Shown: piece after piece, positions 1-8,517 of the stretch | Numbering within the stretch: position 1 is the first letter of the stretch | How the letters are laid out: the number at the start of each line of letters is the position of its first letter | From: Bradyrhizobium sp. CCBAU 051011 | Lineage (GTDB): Bacteria; Pseudomonadota; Alphaproteobacteria; Rhizobiales; Xanthobacteraceae | DNA: 64,000 bases | Direction of reading: 5' to 3' | Assembly: GCF_009930815.1 (NCBI RefSeq) | Contig: NZ_CP022222.1 | Location: 6,180,501-6,244,500, forward strand | Made by a program: the position numbers and the translations under genes | Notes under the pieces: generated by a model | What the model saw: only the letters and a program-made list of their open reading frames with translations | The model's database searches: none | What the model was told of the DNA's origin: nothing

Positions 1-2
1 GG

Positions 3-668
3 CGCGCGGGCGGCGCGATCGCGCTGCATGTGAAGAAAGGTTATCGCGTCAAGATCGCCTGCCTATCCTTCGGAGAGCGCGGCGAGAGCCAGTTCGCCTG
101 GAAGGAGGCGGGCGCGACGATGGAGAAGGTGAAGGCCGGAAGGCGCGACGAGGCGCAGCGCGCAGCGGAGATGCTGGGGGCGGAAATCGAATTCTTCGAT
201 GCCGGAGATTACCCGCTGCGGCTGACGGATAAGCATTTCGACCGCATGGTCGATATCTACCGCGAGCTCAACCCGTCCTTCGTACTGACCCACGCACTGG
301 AGGATCCCTATAATTTCGATCACCCGAACGCCGCGCACTTTGCCCAGGAAACCCGCGTGGTCGCGCAGGCGATGGGCCATAAGCCCGGCGCCAAATACAC
401 CTACTCCGCGCCGCCGGTGTTCCTGTTCGAGCCGCACCAGCCGGAGATGTGCAATTTCAAGCCGCAGGTGATCCTCAACATCGATGAGGTCTGGGAGATC
501 AAGCGGAAGACGTTCGAGATCCTCGCCGCGCAGAAACATCTGTGGGCCTATTACGAGCGCGTCGCGCTGCAGCGGGGCGTGCAGGGCGGCCGCAACACCG
601 GCAAGCCGATGACCTATGGCGAGGCCTATCAGCGGCTGTTCCCGATGGCGATGGAGGAACTGGCATGA
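3..668 (+). CDS. PIG-L/LmbE-family protein, GalB-like 4-oxalomesaconate hydratase (5' end outside window)
   Basis: The reading frame is open to the left edge (codon at position 3), and the residues before the GTG at 30 read as continuous protein, so the gene starts outside the window; 221 residues are visible. Seen: a PIG-L-type core with the GERGES segment, a GRRDEAQ helix and the NFDHPN metal-binding loop. The N-terminal AHPDDE-type motif would lie upstream. Most PIG-L proteins are zinc deacetylases, but Pseudomonas GalB of this fold hydrates 4-oxalomesaconate to 4-carboxy-4-hydroxy-2-oxoadipate. The next gene, overlapping by ATGA, encodes the aldolase that cleaves that product, so GalB-like hydratase is preferred over deacetylase. 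The role is inferred from fold and neighbour. Confidence 0.75.
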   Translation, partial: RAGGAIALHVKKGYRVKIACLSFGERGESQFAWKEAGATMEKVKAGRRDEAQRAAEMLGAEIEFFDAGDYPLRLTDKHFDRMVDIYRELNPSFVLTHALEDPYNFDHPNAAHFAQETRVVAQAMGHKPGAKYTYSAPPVFLFEPHQPEMCNFKPQVILNIDEVWEIKRKTFEILAAQKHLWAYYERVALQRGVQGGRNTGKPMTYGEAYQRLFPMAMEELA

Positions 669-1357
669 AGACCGTCGTCGTCCGCAACATCAAGCGCACC
701 GATGCTGAACTCGTGAAACGGCTCGGTGCGCTCGGCGTCGCCACCGCGCATGAGGCCTATGGCCGCTTCGGGCTGATGAAGCCGTATCTGCGCCCGGTGT
801 GGAGCGGGGCCGAAGCCGCCGGCACCGCCGTGACCGTGCTGGCGCAGCCCGGCGACAACTGGATGATCCATGTTGCGGTCGAGCAGTGCCAGCCCGGCGA
901 TATCCTGGTGGTCGGCTGCACGACAGACAATACCGACGGCATGTTCGGCGACCTGCTCGCGACCTCGCTGATGGCGCGCGGCGTCAAGGGGCTCGTCATC
1001 GATGCCGGCGTCCGCGACGCCAAATCGCTGCGCGAGATGGGCTTTCCGGTGTGGTCGAAGGCGATCTCGGCCAAGGGCACGGTGAAGGCGACGCTGGGCG
1101 CGGTCAATGTGCCCGTGGTCTGCGCCGGCATCAATGTCAAGCCAGGCGATGCCGTGGTCGCCGATGACGATGGCGTGGTCGTGATCGGGCGCAAGGACGC
1201 TGCCGACGTGGCCGCCAAAGGCGAAAAGCGCGTCGCCGACGAAGACGGCAAGCGCCAAAAGCTCGCCGCCGGCGTGCTCGGGCTCGACATGTATAATATG
1301 CGCGAGCCGCTGGCGAAGGCCGGCCTCGTCTATGTCGACGCGCTGGAGGAGGACTGA
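665..1357 (+). CDS. 4-carboxy-4-hydroxy-2-oxoadipate (CHA) aldolase / oxaloacetate decarboxylase family
   Basis: 230 residues; the ATG overlaps the upstream TGA (ATGA), so the two genes are translationally coupled. The protein belongs to the RraA-like class II pyruvate aldolases (LigK/GalC/ProA). The metal- and pyruvate-binding residues are visible: Asp96 in GDLLATS and the Arg117-Asp118 pair in AGVRDAK, 22 residues apart as in the Pseudomonas HMG/CHA aldolase. The family cleaves CHA to pyruvate and oxaloacetate in the cytoplasm, the last step of the protocatechuate 4,5-cleavage and gallate pathways. The pairing with a GalB-like hydratase supports this over an RraA (RNase E inhibitor) role. 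Confidence 0.88.
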   Translation: MKTVVVRNIKRTDAELVKRLGALGVATAHEAYGRFGLMKPYLRPVWSGAEAAGTAVTVLAQPGDNWMIHVAVEQCQPGDILVVGCTTDNTDGMFGDLLATSLMARGVKGLVIDAGVRDAKSLREMGFPVWSKAISAKGTVKATLGAVNVPVVCAGINVKPGDAVVADDDGVVVIGRKDAADVAAKGEKRVADEDGKRQKLAAGVLGLDMYNMREPLAKAGLVYVDALEED

Positions 1358-1358
1358 G

Positions 1359-2210
1359 GTGGCGATGCGCCTGCGCACCTTGCTCGGCGACCATCCAGGC
1401 ACGACCGCGCTCAAGAACGGCTCGATCAGATCCGATCTGGTCGAATTCGACTTCGCGCAGTATTCGCCGACCAACAAGGGCTTCAAGCCGATGGTCCGCG
1501 AAGGCGCGTTCGACGTCTCGGAGATGGCGATCGTCACCTACCTGATGGCAAAATCGTTCGGCAAGCCGATGGTGCTGCTGCCGGAAGTCGTGCTGGCGCG
1601 GTTTCAGCATGGCCATGCGCTCTACAATACGAAGGCAGGAAAGCTCACGCCGCACGACCTTGCGGGCAGGCGCGTCGGCATTCGCTCCTTCACCACCACG
1701 ACCGGGGCCTGGCTGCGCGGCATTCTCGCCAATGATTACGGTGTCGATCTCGATTCGATCGAGTGGGTGACGTTCGAGGACGCCCATGTCGCCGAATACA
1801 AGGACACGACCAAGCGGGCGCCGGCGGGAAAGCAGATCGTGCAGATGCTGATCGACGGCGAGCTCGACGCGGTGCTCGGCGAAAAATCCGATCATCCCGA
1901 TTTGGAGCCGCTGTTTGCCGATGTCGAGGCCGAGGAGAGAGCCTGGTTCGACAAGCACGGTGTGGTGCCGATCAACCATATGGTCGTGGTGAGCCGGAGA
2001 TTGTCGGAAGAACATCCGGACGCGGTGCGGGAGGTCCATCGCCTGCTCACCGAATCCGCCGCCGCTGCACCAGCCGGGCCGCGTTTCAGCCGAGACGAAA
2101 TGCAGCGGTCGCTGCAGCTGATTATCGATTACTCCGCGCAGCAAAAGCTCATTCCGCGCGCATTTGCCGTCGACGAACTGTTCGACGACGTAACGCGCGC
2201 ATTGCGCTAG
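1359..2210 (+). CDS. 4,5-dihydroxyphthalate decarboxylase-like protein (periplasmic-binding-protein fold)
   Basis: 283 residues. A GTG start at 1359 is chosen because GGAGGAGG ends 6 nt before it; ATG 1365 is the alternative. There is no signal peptide, so the protein is probably cytoplasmic although the fold resembles ABC substrate-binding proteins. Segments typical of Pht5-like proteins are seen: FDVSEMAI near the N-terminus, RVGIRSFTTTTG in the middle and DAVLGEK further on. Pht5 converts 4,5-dihydroxyphthalate to protocatechuate. In an operon with a CHA aldolase and a ring-cleaving dioxygenase a decarboxylase on an aromatic acid is plausible, but the same family is often annotated only as an ABC substrate-binding protein. 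The exact substrate cannot be read from sequence. Confidence 0.7.
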   Translation: MAMRLRTLLGDHPGTTALKNGSIRSDLVEFDFAQYSPTNKGFKPMVREGAFDVSEMAIVTYLMAKSFGKPMVLLPEVVLARFQHGHALYNTKAGKLTPHDLAGRRVGIRSFTTTTGAWLRGILANDYGVDLDSIEWVTFEDAHVAEYKDTTKRAPAGKQIVQMLIDGELDAVLGEKSDHPDLEPLFADVEAEERAWFDKHGVVPINHMVVVSRRLSEEHPDAVREVHRLLTESAAAAPAGPRFSRDEMQRSLQLIIDYSAQQKLIPRAFAVDELFDDVTRALR

Positions 2211-2223
2211 AGGGAGAAGTGCA

Positions 2224-3174
2224 ATGACCCCCGAGCCGATCTTCGATCTCGCCCATCTCGGCCATATGGAATTGCTGACACCGAAGCCGGACGAGAGCCT
2301 GAAATTCTTCGTCGACGTCATGGGCATGACGGTTAGCGGTCAGAAGGGCGAGTCGGTCTATCTGCGCGGCTGGGACGATTACGAGCGCTATTCGCTCAAG
2401 CTGACGGCATCAAAGACGTCAGGCATGGAGCACATGGCGTTGCGCGCGCGCAGCCCGCAGGCGCTGGAGCGCAGGGTCGCCGCGCTGAAGGGATCCGGTT
2501 TCGACATCGGCTGGACCGATGGCGATATGGGGCAGGGGCCGGCGTTCCGCTGCCGCGACCCCGATGGCCATATCGTCGAGCTCTATTACGAGACCGAATG
2601 GTATCAGGCGCCACCGGAACTGAAGCCTGCACTGAAGAACCAGGCGCAGCGGTTTCCCGCGCGCGGCGTCAACGTCCGCCGGCTCGATCACCTCAATTGC
2701 CTTGCGGTGGACATCAAGGCCAACCGGCTGTTCTTCGAGAGCTATCTCGGCTTGCGCACCACCGAGCAGATCGTGCTCAACGACGGCACGGAAGCCGCGA
2801 TGTGGATGACGATGTCGAACAAGAGCTACGACTTCGCCTATACCCGCGATCATTACGGCAGGTCCGGTCGCTTCCACCACGTCACCTACGCTCTCGACAG
2901 CCGCGAGGAAATCCTGCGTGCCGCCGATATCTTTCTCGACAACGGCATCCATATCGAGACCGGCCCGCACAAGCACGCGATCCAGCAGACCTTCTTCCTC
3001 TATGTCTACGAGCCCGGCGGCAACCGCGTCGAGGTCGCCAACGCCGGTGCCCGCCTGATCCTCGCACCCGACTGGAAACCGATCGTCTGGACCGAGGAGG
3101 AACGAAAGAAGGGCCAGGCCTGGGGCCTGAAGACGATCGAGTCGTTCCACACCCACGGCACGCCGCCGGTGTGA
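2224..3174 (+). CDS. Extradiol catechol 2,3-dioxygenase (VOC family)
   Basis: 316 residues, preceded by AGGGAGAA at good spacing and 13 bp after the decarboxylase-like gene. Two tandem vicinal-oxygen-chelate modules are visible (about residues 10-125 and 150-275). The Fe(II) ligands of type I extradiol enzymes are in place in the second module: His156 (RLDHLN), His219 (RFHHVTY) and Glu270 (GGNRVEV), with spacing like XylE. The family opens catechols by meta cleavage in the cytoplasm. The combination is unusual because protocatechuate or gallate 4,5-cleavage, implied by the two first genes, is normally done by type II LigAB/GalA enzymes; see findings. Confidence 0.9.
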   Translation: MTPEPIFDLAHLGHMELLTPKPDESLKFFVDVMGMTVSGQKGESVYLRGWDDYERYSLKLTASKTSGMEHMALRARSPQALERRVAALKGSGFDIGWTDGDMGQGPAFRCRDPDGHIVELYYETEWYQAPPELKPALKNQAQRFPARGVNVRRLDHLNCLAVDIKANRLFFESYLGLRTTEQIVLNDGTEAAMWMTMSNKSYDFAYTRDHYGRSGRFHHVTYALDSREEILRAADIFLDNGIHIETGPHKHAIQQTFFLYVYEPGGNRVEVANAGARLILAPDWKPIVWTEEERKKGQAWGLKTIESFHTHGTPPV

Positions 3175-3256
3175 ACGACCGGTGAACTCCACCTTGCGCC
3201 TGCAATGTCACGCACCATCTTGATGCGACGGTATGAACGGCATTTTGAGGTAGTCG

Positions 3257-4465
3257 ATGGTGCGGCACGTGGATTTCACCAGCGAGGCCTTCTTTCGTAA
3301 TCCCGAGGCGGGCGTTGCCCAACTGCGCGCGCTTGGCCCCGTCGTTGCAACGCGGTTTCCGATCATCGGCCGCGTCTGGGTCACCACGACCTACGAGGCG
3401 GCTGCACACGTACTGAAGGACAGCGCGACGTTCACGTTGCGCAAGGAAGGTGGTGCGCTGGTCGGATTGCCCTGGTGGATGCCGCGCGTCATCGGCACCG
3501 TCGCCAACAACATGCTGACGATGGACGAGCCGGATCACACGCGGCTGCGCGACATCGTCGACGAAGCATTCCGCCGCCGTGCCGTGCTCGACATGGAACC
3601 TCATATCCGCGCCATCGCCGATCGTCTCGCCGACGAATTGTTTGCGGCGGGCAGTCCAGCCGATCTGGTGCAGCGTTATGCGCGGATGCTGCCGCTGGCG
3701 GTGATCTGCGAGTTGCTCGGCCTGCCGCCGGCGGACCGGCCGAAATTCATCGCCTGGGCCAACTCGCTCGCGCATCTCACCAACGCGTTCAGCTTTCTGC
3801 GGCTGATCGGCGGACTGTTCAAAATGCGTCGCTATCTGCAGGAACGGCTGCAGGCGGCGCGCGAGGAGGGCGGCGAAGGATTGATCGCCGAACTGGTGCG
3901 CGTCGAGAAGGAGGGCGGACGCATCACGCCGGACGAGATGGTCGCGATGGTGTTCCTGCTGCTCAACGCCGGCTCCGAGACCACGACGCATCTGATCAGC
4001 GGATCGGTTTTCGAACTGCTGAAGGATCCGGCCAGGCGCGAATGGCTCGCGGCGGACTGGAGTCGTGCCGGCCTTGCGGTGGAAGAATTCCTGCGTTTCG
4101 TCTCGCCGGTGCAATTCTCAAAGCCGCGCTACGTGCGCCGGGACGTCGATCTCGAAGGCGTGAAATTGAATAAGGGCGATCGCGTCATGGCGATGCTCGT
4201 CGCCGCCAATCTGGACCCGCAGGCGAACGAATGTCCAGAACGGCTCGATCTCGAGCGGCGGCCGAACCGGCATTTGTCGTTCGGCACCGGCATCCATTTC
4301 TGTCTCGGCCATCAGCTCGCGCGCATCGAGGGGATTTGCGCGCTGCAGGCGCTGTTCACGCGCTGGCCCGGATTGAAGCTGGTCGTCGAGCCGTCACAAG
4401 TTCATTGGCGGAGACGGCCCGGCATCCGCATGATCGCGGCGCTGCCGGTTGCGGCGGCGGATTGA
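3257..4465 (+). CDS. Cytochrome P450
   Basis: 402 residues, a normal length for a soluble class I bacterial P450. Seen in order: the I-helix AGSETT (238-243) for oxygen activation, the K-helix ExxR pair Glu277-Arg280, and the haem loop SFGTGIHFCLG with the axial Cys349. No membrane segment is present, so the protein is cytoplasmic and needs a ferredoxin and reductase encoded elsewhere. It starts 82 bp after the dioxygenase on the same strand and may be cotranscribed; hydroxylation or O-demethylation of an aromatic feeding the upstream genes is a reasonable but unproven role. Substrate specificity cannot be inferred. It ends facing gpdQ, with 128 bp between the two stop codons. Confidence 0.93.
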   Translation: MVRHVDFTSEAFFRNPEAGVAQLRALGPVVATRFPIIGRVWVTTTYEAAAHVLKDSATFTLRKEGGALVGLPWWMPRVIGTVANNMLTMDEPDHTRLRDIVDEAFRRRAVLDMEPHIRAIADRLADELFAAGSPADLVQRYARMLPLAVICELLGLPPADRPKFIAWANSLAHLTNAFSFLRLIGGLFKMRRYLQERLQAAREEGGEGLIAELVRVEKEGGRITPDEMVAMVFLLLNAGSETTTHLISGSVFELLKDPARREWLAADWSRAGLAVEEFLRFVSPVQFSKPRYVRRDVDLEGVKLNKGDRVMAMLVAANLDPQANECPERLDLERRPNRHLSFGTGIHFCLGHQLARIEGICALQALFTRWPGLKLVVEPSQVHWRRRPGIRMIAALPVAAAD

Positions 4466-4593
4466 GAAGCGCGGCTGGAAGGCTGAAGCCTGCCTAACGT
4501 CCTCCCACGACCAGTCTTGCGATTTTGCGCGATAAGCTGCGATCCCGTTCGGTTTCGCAACGCTCGATGGGTGCCGGTACGAAACGCGCCATG

Positions 4594-5421
4594 CTATCGC
4601 TCGAGCAGACCGTCGAGCGCGGCCTTGTCGTGCAGCGAGAAGCGCGGGCCGGCGTATAGGAACGGGCATTGGTGGATCACGATCTGTCCGCCGGCAACAG
4701 TGACATGCGAATAATCGGGCGGCTCGTGCGAGCCAGGGATGTGGCCTTCGGTTTCCAGATCGAACGCGACCTGATGCGCCAGCGCGCGCTGGATGTGGAA
4801 GGGTATGCCGTTCCAGATACCCGCGATCGGCCGGTGCAGATGGCCCATGAACAGATAGTCCGGCCGGCGCGTCCGCGCGATCACCTCCCATTCCGCCTCG
4901 GGATTGGCGAGGCGAATGGTGTCCATATAGCATAAGCCGGTGTCAAAGGGCGGATGGTGCTGGAACAGCAGCAGCGGCCGGTCGGTCGGCGCAGAGCGCA
5001 GCGCCTGCTCCAGGAAGTCGAGGCGATCGGCGCAGAGTAGGCCTTCATGATTGGGCGCGGCCTCGTTCAGCGTATCCAGCGTGACGACCGTCGCTTCATC
5101 GAACACCTGCATGGCTTGAACGAACCCACCGGCGCCACGCTTTACGCCGGGAAAGTAGCGCGCAAAGGCGTCGCGCCGGTCGTGATTTCCCATCAACAGC
5201 ATGGTTGGCGCGTTGAGGCCGGAGAGCACATCGGCGAGATTTTCGTAAGCTGCATCCTCGCCCCAATGGGCGAGGTCGCCGGTAATGATGACGAAGGCGG
5301 TGTCGCGGTGCTGACGGTTGATGCAATCGACCGCAGCCGCAAGCCGTTCGGCGGGATCGAGGCCATAGATCTTGCGGCCGCGCGCGACAAAGTGAGTATC
5401 GGTGAGGATGACGAATTTCAT
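4594..5421 (-). CDS. GpdQ-like binuclear metallophosphodiesterase (glycerophosphodiesterase)
   Basis: 275 residues, almost the exact length of Enterobacter GpdQ, and the N-terminus matches its DTHF..RG..YG pattern. All metal ligands of the calcineurin-like fold are visible: Asp8, His10, Asp49 (GDL), Asn79-His80 (GNHD), His155 (HHPP), His194 and His196 (GHLH). The family hydrolyses glycerophosphodiesters and related phosphodiesters to glycerol 3-phosphate and an alcohol. It is the last gene of the ugpCAEB-like operon, 9 bp after the substrate-binding gene, so it probably processes the imported diester in the cytoplasm (no signal peptide). A cyclic-nucleotide phosphodiesterase (CpdA) is less likely given the neighbours. 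Confidence 0.85.
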   Translation of the reverse strand: MKFVILTDTHFVARGRKIYGLDPAERLAAAVDCINRQHRDTAFVIITGDLAHWGEDAAYENLADVLSGLNAPTMLLMGNHDRRDAFARYFPGVKRGAGGFVQAMQVFDEATVVTLDTLNEAAPNHEGLLCADRLDFLEQALRSAPTDRPLLLFQHHPPFDTGLCYMDTIRLANPEAEWEVIARTRRPDYLFMGHLHRPIAGIWNGIPFHIQRALAHQVAFDLETEGHIPGSHEPPDYSHVTVAGGQIVIHQCPFLYAGPRFSLHDKAALDGLLER

Positions 5422-5430
5422 CGTACCAGC

Positions 5431-6711
5431 TCAGCGCGCCGTTCCGGTGGTCTTCGGCAGCAGCTTCTGGACGTCGGCCGCCATGTCGGCCAGCACCGCA
5501 TCCGGCTCCTTTGCCCGCGCGCCCGTGACCACCGAGTTGAGGTGATCCTTGATCACATCGGTGATCTTCAGCCCGTTGTCGCCGGGGAAGGCATACCATT
5601 TGGTGAGCAGCGCGAGCTGGCTCACGGCGGTGTAGTTGTTCGGATTCTTGACGTAGAAGTCCTTGAGATAGACCTCGTTGGCGACCTTGTTCGGCGGCAT
5701 GTAGCCGGTGGTCTCGGCCATGATCGCCGCGCCCTTCGGTCCGGTCCAGAATTTTACGACTTCCCAGGCGGCATCGCGCCTGGCCTTGTCCTTCGACAGG
5801 ATCAGCACGACATTACCGCCTGCCGGCAGGCGGCCGTTCGGTGATACCACGTCCGGGAAGGTGTGGGTCTTCAGCGCGAACTTGCCGGCGACCATCTGGG
5901 TGACCTTGTTGAGGTCGGACGTCGAGGTGATGTGGAAACCTGTCTTTCCGGCGGCGAAGGCGGCGCGCATCGCCGGCTGATCGAGATTGGGCATGCCACC
6001 CTCGGTGACGAGGCGGGCGAGCATGCGGATCGCGAACTGTCCTTCCGGTCCGTTGAACGCGACGCGGGTCTCATCCGCATTGAGCATGGTGCCGCCGCGC
6101 GAGAACACCGGCGCCTGCCACAGCCAGTTGCCGGTGATATCCCATGCATAGGTGACGCCGTTGATGTCGTTGCCGAGCGCCTTGATCTTCTTCGCCAGCG
6201 CCATCAGCTCAACCCAGGTTTTCGGCAGATTGGCGGCATCGCCGCCGGCCTGCTTCACCAGGTCGAGATTGACATAAACGATGGGGAGCGAAATCGCGAA
6301 GGGCAGGGCATAGACCTTGCCGCTGGCGGTGCCGATGTCGAACATCGCCTGGTGAAAACCCTGCTTGTCGAAATCCTTTTCGGCCGCGATGTAGTCGTCG
6401 AGCTGGGCCGGGATGTTCTTGTCGACGAGAACGCGGATCCGGTTGAGGCCCTGGAAGCTGACGTCCGGCATCTGGTTGGTGACGGCCTCGCGCAGCACCT
6501 TCTGCGTTCCATCCTCGTAGGACTCGTACGGCGCGCGCATCGTCACCTTGATGTTCGGCTGAACCTTTGCAAATTCCTCCGAGATCTTCCTGTGAGTCTC
6601 GGTGAACAGCTCCGGATAGGGATACTGCATGACTATTTCGGTCTGCGCTTGCGCTAGCGACGCACTGGCCACAAGCGACAGCGCAGCTGCCGCGATCCAA
6701 GATTTCAGCAT
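5431..6711 (-). CDS. Ugp-type ABC transporter periplasmic substrate-binding protein
   Basis: 426 residues. The start at 6711 is chosen because it begins a clear Sec signal peptide (MLKSWIAAAALSLVASASLA) preceded by GGGGGAG; a longer upstream extension lacks both. It is an extracellular solute-binding protein family 1 member with the UgpB pattern: MQYPYPE after the signal, PFAISLPIVYVN in the hinge, AGGNVVLILSK, and GYMPPNK and WYAFPGDNGLK near the C-terminus. UgpB binds sn-glycerol 3-phosphate and glycerophosphodiesters. The neighbouring GpdQ-like enzyme fits such a ligand. A paralogue with the same motifs lies at 26742-28031. Confidence 0.88.
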   Translation of the reverse strand: MLKSWIAAAALSLVASASLAQAQTEIVMQYPYPELFTETHRKISEEFAKVQPNIKVTMRAPYESYEDGTQKVLREAVTNQMPDVSFQGLNRIRVLVDKNIPAQLDDYIAAEKDFDKQGFHQAMFDIGTASGKVYALPFAISLPIVYVNLDLVKQAGGDAANLPKTWVELMALAKKIKALGNDINGVTYAWDITGNWLWQAPVFSRGGTMLNADETRVAFNGPEGQFAIRMLARLVTEGGMPNLDQPAMRAAFAAGKTGFHITSTSDLNKVTQMVAGKFALKTHTFPDVVSPNGRLPAGGNVVLILSKDKARRDAAWEVVKFWTGPKGAAIMAETTGYMPPNKVANEVYLKDFYVKNPNNYTAVSQLALLTKWYAFPGDNGLKITDVIKDHLNSVVTGARAKEPDAVLADMAADVQKLLPKTTGTAR

Positions 6712-6742
6712 TGAAGACTCCCCCTTTGTTTGAGATGACGCG

Positions 6743-7579
6743 TTACTTGATTCCGGTGAGTGCGATGCCCTCGACAAAGCGGCGCTGGGCGAACAGGAAA
6801 GCGACCAGCAGCGGCGCGATGATCACCATCGCGGCCGCCATCAGCGCCCCGTAATTGGTGCCGGCCTCGGCATTGCGGAAGTGCGCGACCGCCAGCGGTG
6901 GGGTGCGCAGATGCTCGCTGTTGAGCACGATCAGCGGCCAGAAATAGTCGTTCCAGTGCGCCACCACGGAGAAGATGCCAAAGGCGGTCACCGCCGGGAT
7001 CGCGGCCGGCAGCATCACCCGCCAGACGATGCCGAACTCGGAAATGCCGTCCATCCGCGCCGCATCGACGAGATCGTCGGGCACGTTGCGGAAAAACTGG
7101 CGCATCAGAAAGATGCCGAACACGGAAATGGTGAAGGGCAACACCAGCGCGGCATAGCTGTCGAGTACCCCGAGCTTGTGCAGGAGCAGGAACACCGGAA
7201 TGGCGGTTGCCTGTGGCGGGATCAGGATGCCGAACAGTACCAGCGCAAACAGCGCATTGCGGCCGACGAAGCGCAGTTTTGCCAGGGCGTAGGCCGCGGG
7301 CAAGGCGACCAGCAACTGCAGGACGAAGATCGAGACGGTGACGATCACGCCGTTGAGCAGGAAGCGCCAGAGATTGGCTTTTGCAAACGCCGTCTGCAAA
7401 TTTTCCCACAGTGCGAAATGCCGCGGGATGAGATGCAGCTCGCTGGAGAACACTTCCGACGGCGGCTTCGATGCCGTGGAGATCATCCAGACAAACGGCA
7501 GCAGCATCGCGACGGCGCCCGCGATCAGCAGGATGTGGCGAGTGACCGACCAGAGCGAGAGTTTCGCAGGCGTCGTCAT
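6743..7579 (-). CDS. Ugp-type ABC transporter inner-membrane permease (UgpE-like)
   Basis: 278 residues, MalG/UgpE type, with about six membrane segments and the EAA loop around LVDAARMDG followed by RVMLPAAIPAV, which contacts the ATPase. The ATG overlaps the stop of the UgpA-like gene by 4 bp (7576-7579). It ends 31 bp before the substrate-binding gene. The C-terminal FLFAQRRFVEGIALTGIK is the usual end of the family and recurs, slightly changed, in the second ugp operon at 25881-26723. With the UgpA-like protein it forms the membrane pore. Confidence 0.92.
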   Translation of the reverse strand: MTTPAKLSLWSVTRHILLIAGAVAMLLPFVWMISTASKPPSEVFSSELHLIPRHFALWENLQTAFAKANLWRFLLNGVIVTVSIFVLQLLVALPAAYALAKLRFVGRNALFALVLFGILIPPQATAIPVFLLLHKLGVLDSYAALVLPFTISVFGIFLMRQFFRNVPDDLVDAARMDGISEFGIVWRVMLPAAIPAVTAFGIFSVVAHWNDYFWPLIVLNSEHLRTPPLAVAHFRNAEAGTNYGALMAAAMVIIAPLLVAFLFAQRRFVEGIALTGIK

Positions 7580-8517
7580 GCGTATTGCACGCCGCGGTCG
7601 GCGAGCCTCGACTTGATGAGTGTGAGCAGCAGGATGAAGGTCAGGAACACCACGGCGAGCGCCGCGCCGTAGCCGGAGCGGAAGAACTCGAATCCTTCCG
7701 TGTACATGCTGTGGATCAGCACCTCGGTGGATTTCGACGGCCCGCCCTTGGTCAGCACATGCACGGTGTCGAATACCTGGAAGGAGCGGATGCCTGATAT
7801 CACGACCACGAAGGTGGTCACGGGCCGCAGCAGCGGCCAGGTGACCAGCCGGAAGCGCGCCCAGGCGCTGGAAGCGCCGTCGATCTCGGCGGCCTCATAG
7901 AGCGGCTTTGGGATCGAGACGAGACCGGCCAGGAACAGCACCATGTTGAAGCCTGCCGCCTGCCAGACGCCGATCGCGCACAACACGTAGAGCGCGGTGC
8001 TGCGGTCCTGCAGCCAACTCGGGCCGGCAACGCCGATCTCGCGCAACACGCCGTTCACCAGGCCGAACTGCGGATGCAGCATGAACTCCCACACCACGGC
8101 CATCGCGATCAGCGTGGCCATGACCGGCAGGAAGTAGATGGTGCGATAGAGGCTGCGCAGGCTGGTGCCGCTCTGGATCAGCAGCGCGATCGCGAGGCCC
8201 GCGGTCACCGCACCGGGCACCACGATGCCGACATAAACCAGCGTGTTGCGCAGCGAGATCCAGAATACCCTGTCGGCGAACATCTCGTGGTAGTTGGCAA
8301 GCCCGATGCAGGACAGGCTCGGTGCGCCGAGCTGATAGTCGGTGAAAGACAGTGCGATCACGCCGGCCAGCGGGCCGAGCAGCATCATCAGCATCAGCGT
8401 CAGCGCCGGCGCCACCAGCCCATAGGGCGTCAATGGCAAGCGGCCGCGGCGCGGCGCCGCCGCCGGGACGGAAAGGCGGATGGCTACGCCGTCGATGGTG
8501 GCCGCGTTGTCAGACAA
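7576..8517 (-). CDS. Ugp-type ABC transporter inner-membrane permease (UgpA-like)
   Basis: 313 residues, MalF/UgpA type, with a cytoplasmic N-terminal tail, about six membrane segments, an extracellular loop after the first helix with SFTDYQLG, and the EAA loop LYEAAEIDGASSWAR-like before FRLVTWPLLRPV. It overlaps the ATPase gene by 8 bp and the UgpE-like gene by 4 bp, so the three are translationally coupled. The C-terminal motif GGPSKSTEVLIHSMYTEGF is conserved with the paralogue at 24952-25884 (GGPNYASEVLLHRFYTESF), which indicates that the two operons are duplicates. Confidence 0.92.
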   Translation of the reverse strand: MSDNAATIDGVAIRLSVPAAAPRRGRLPLTPYGLVAPALTLMLMMLLGPLAGVIALSFTDYQLGAPSLSCIGLANYHEMFADRVFWISLRNTLVYVGIVVPGAVTAGLAIALLIQSGTSLRSLYRTIYFLPVMATLIAMAVVWEFMLHPQFGLVNGVLREIGVAGPSWLQDRSTALYVLCAIGVWQAAGFNMVLFLAGLVSIPKPLYEAAEIDGASSAWARFRLVTWPLLRPVTTFVVVISGIRSFQVFDTVHVLTKGGPSKSTEVLIHSMYTEGFEFFRSGYGAALAVVFLTFILLLTLIKSRLADRGVQYA

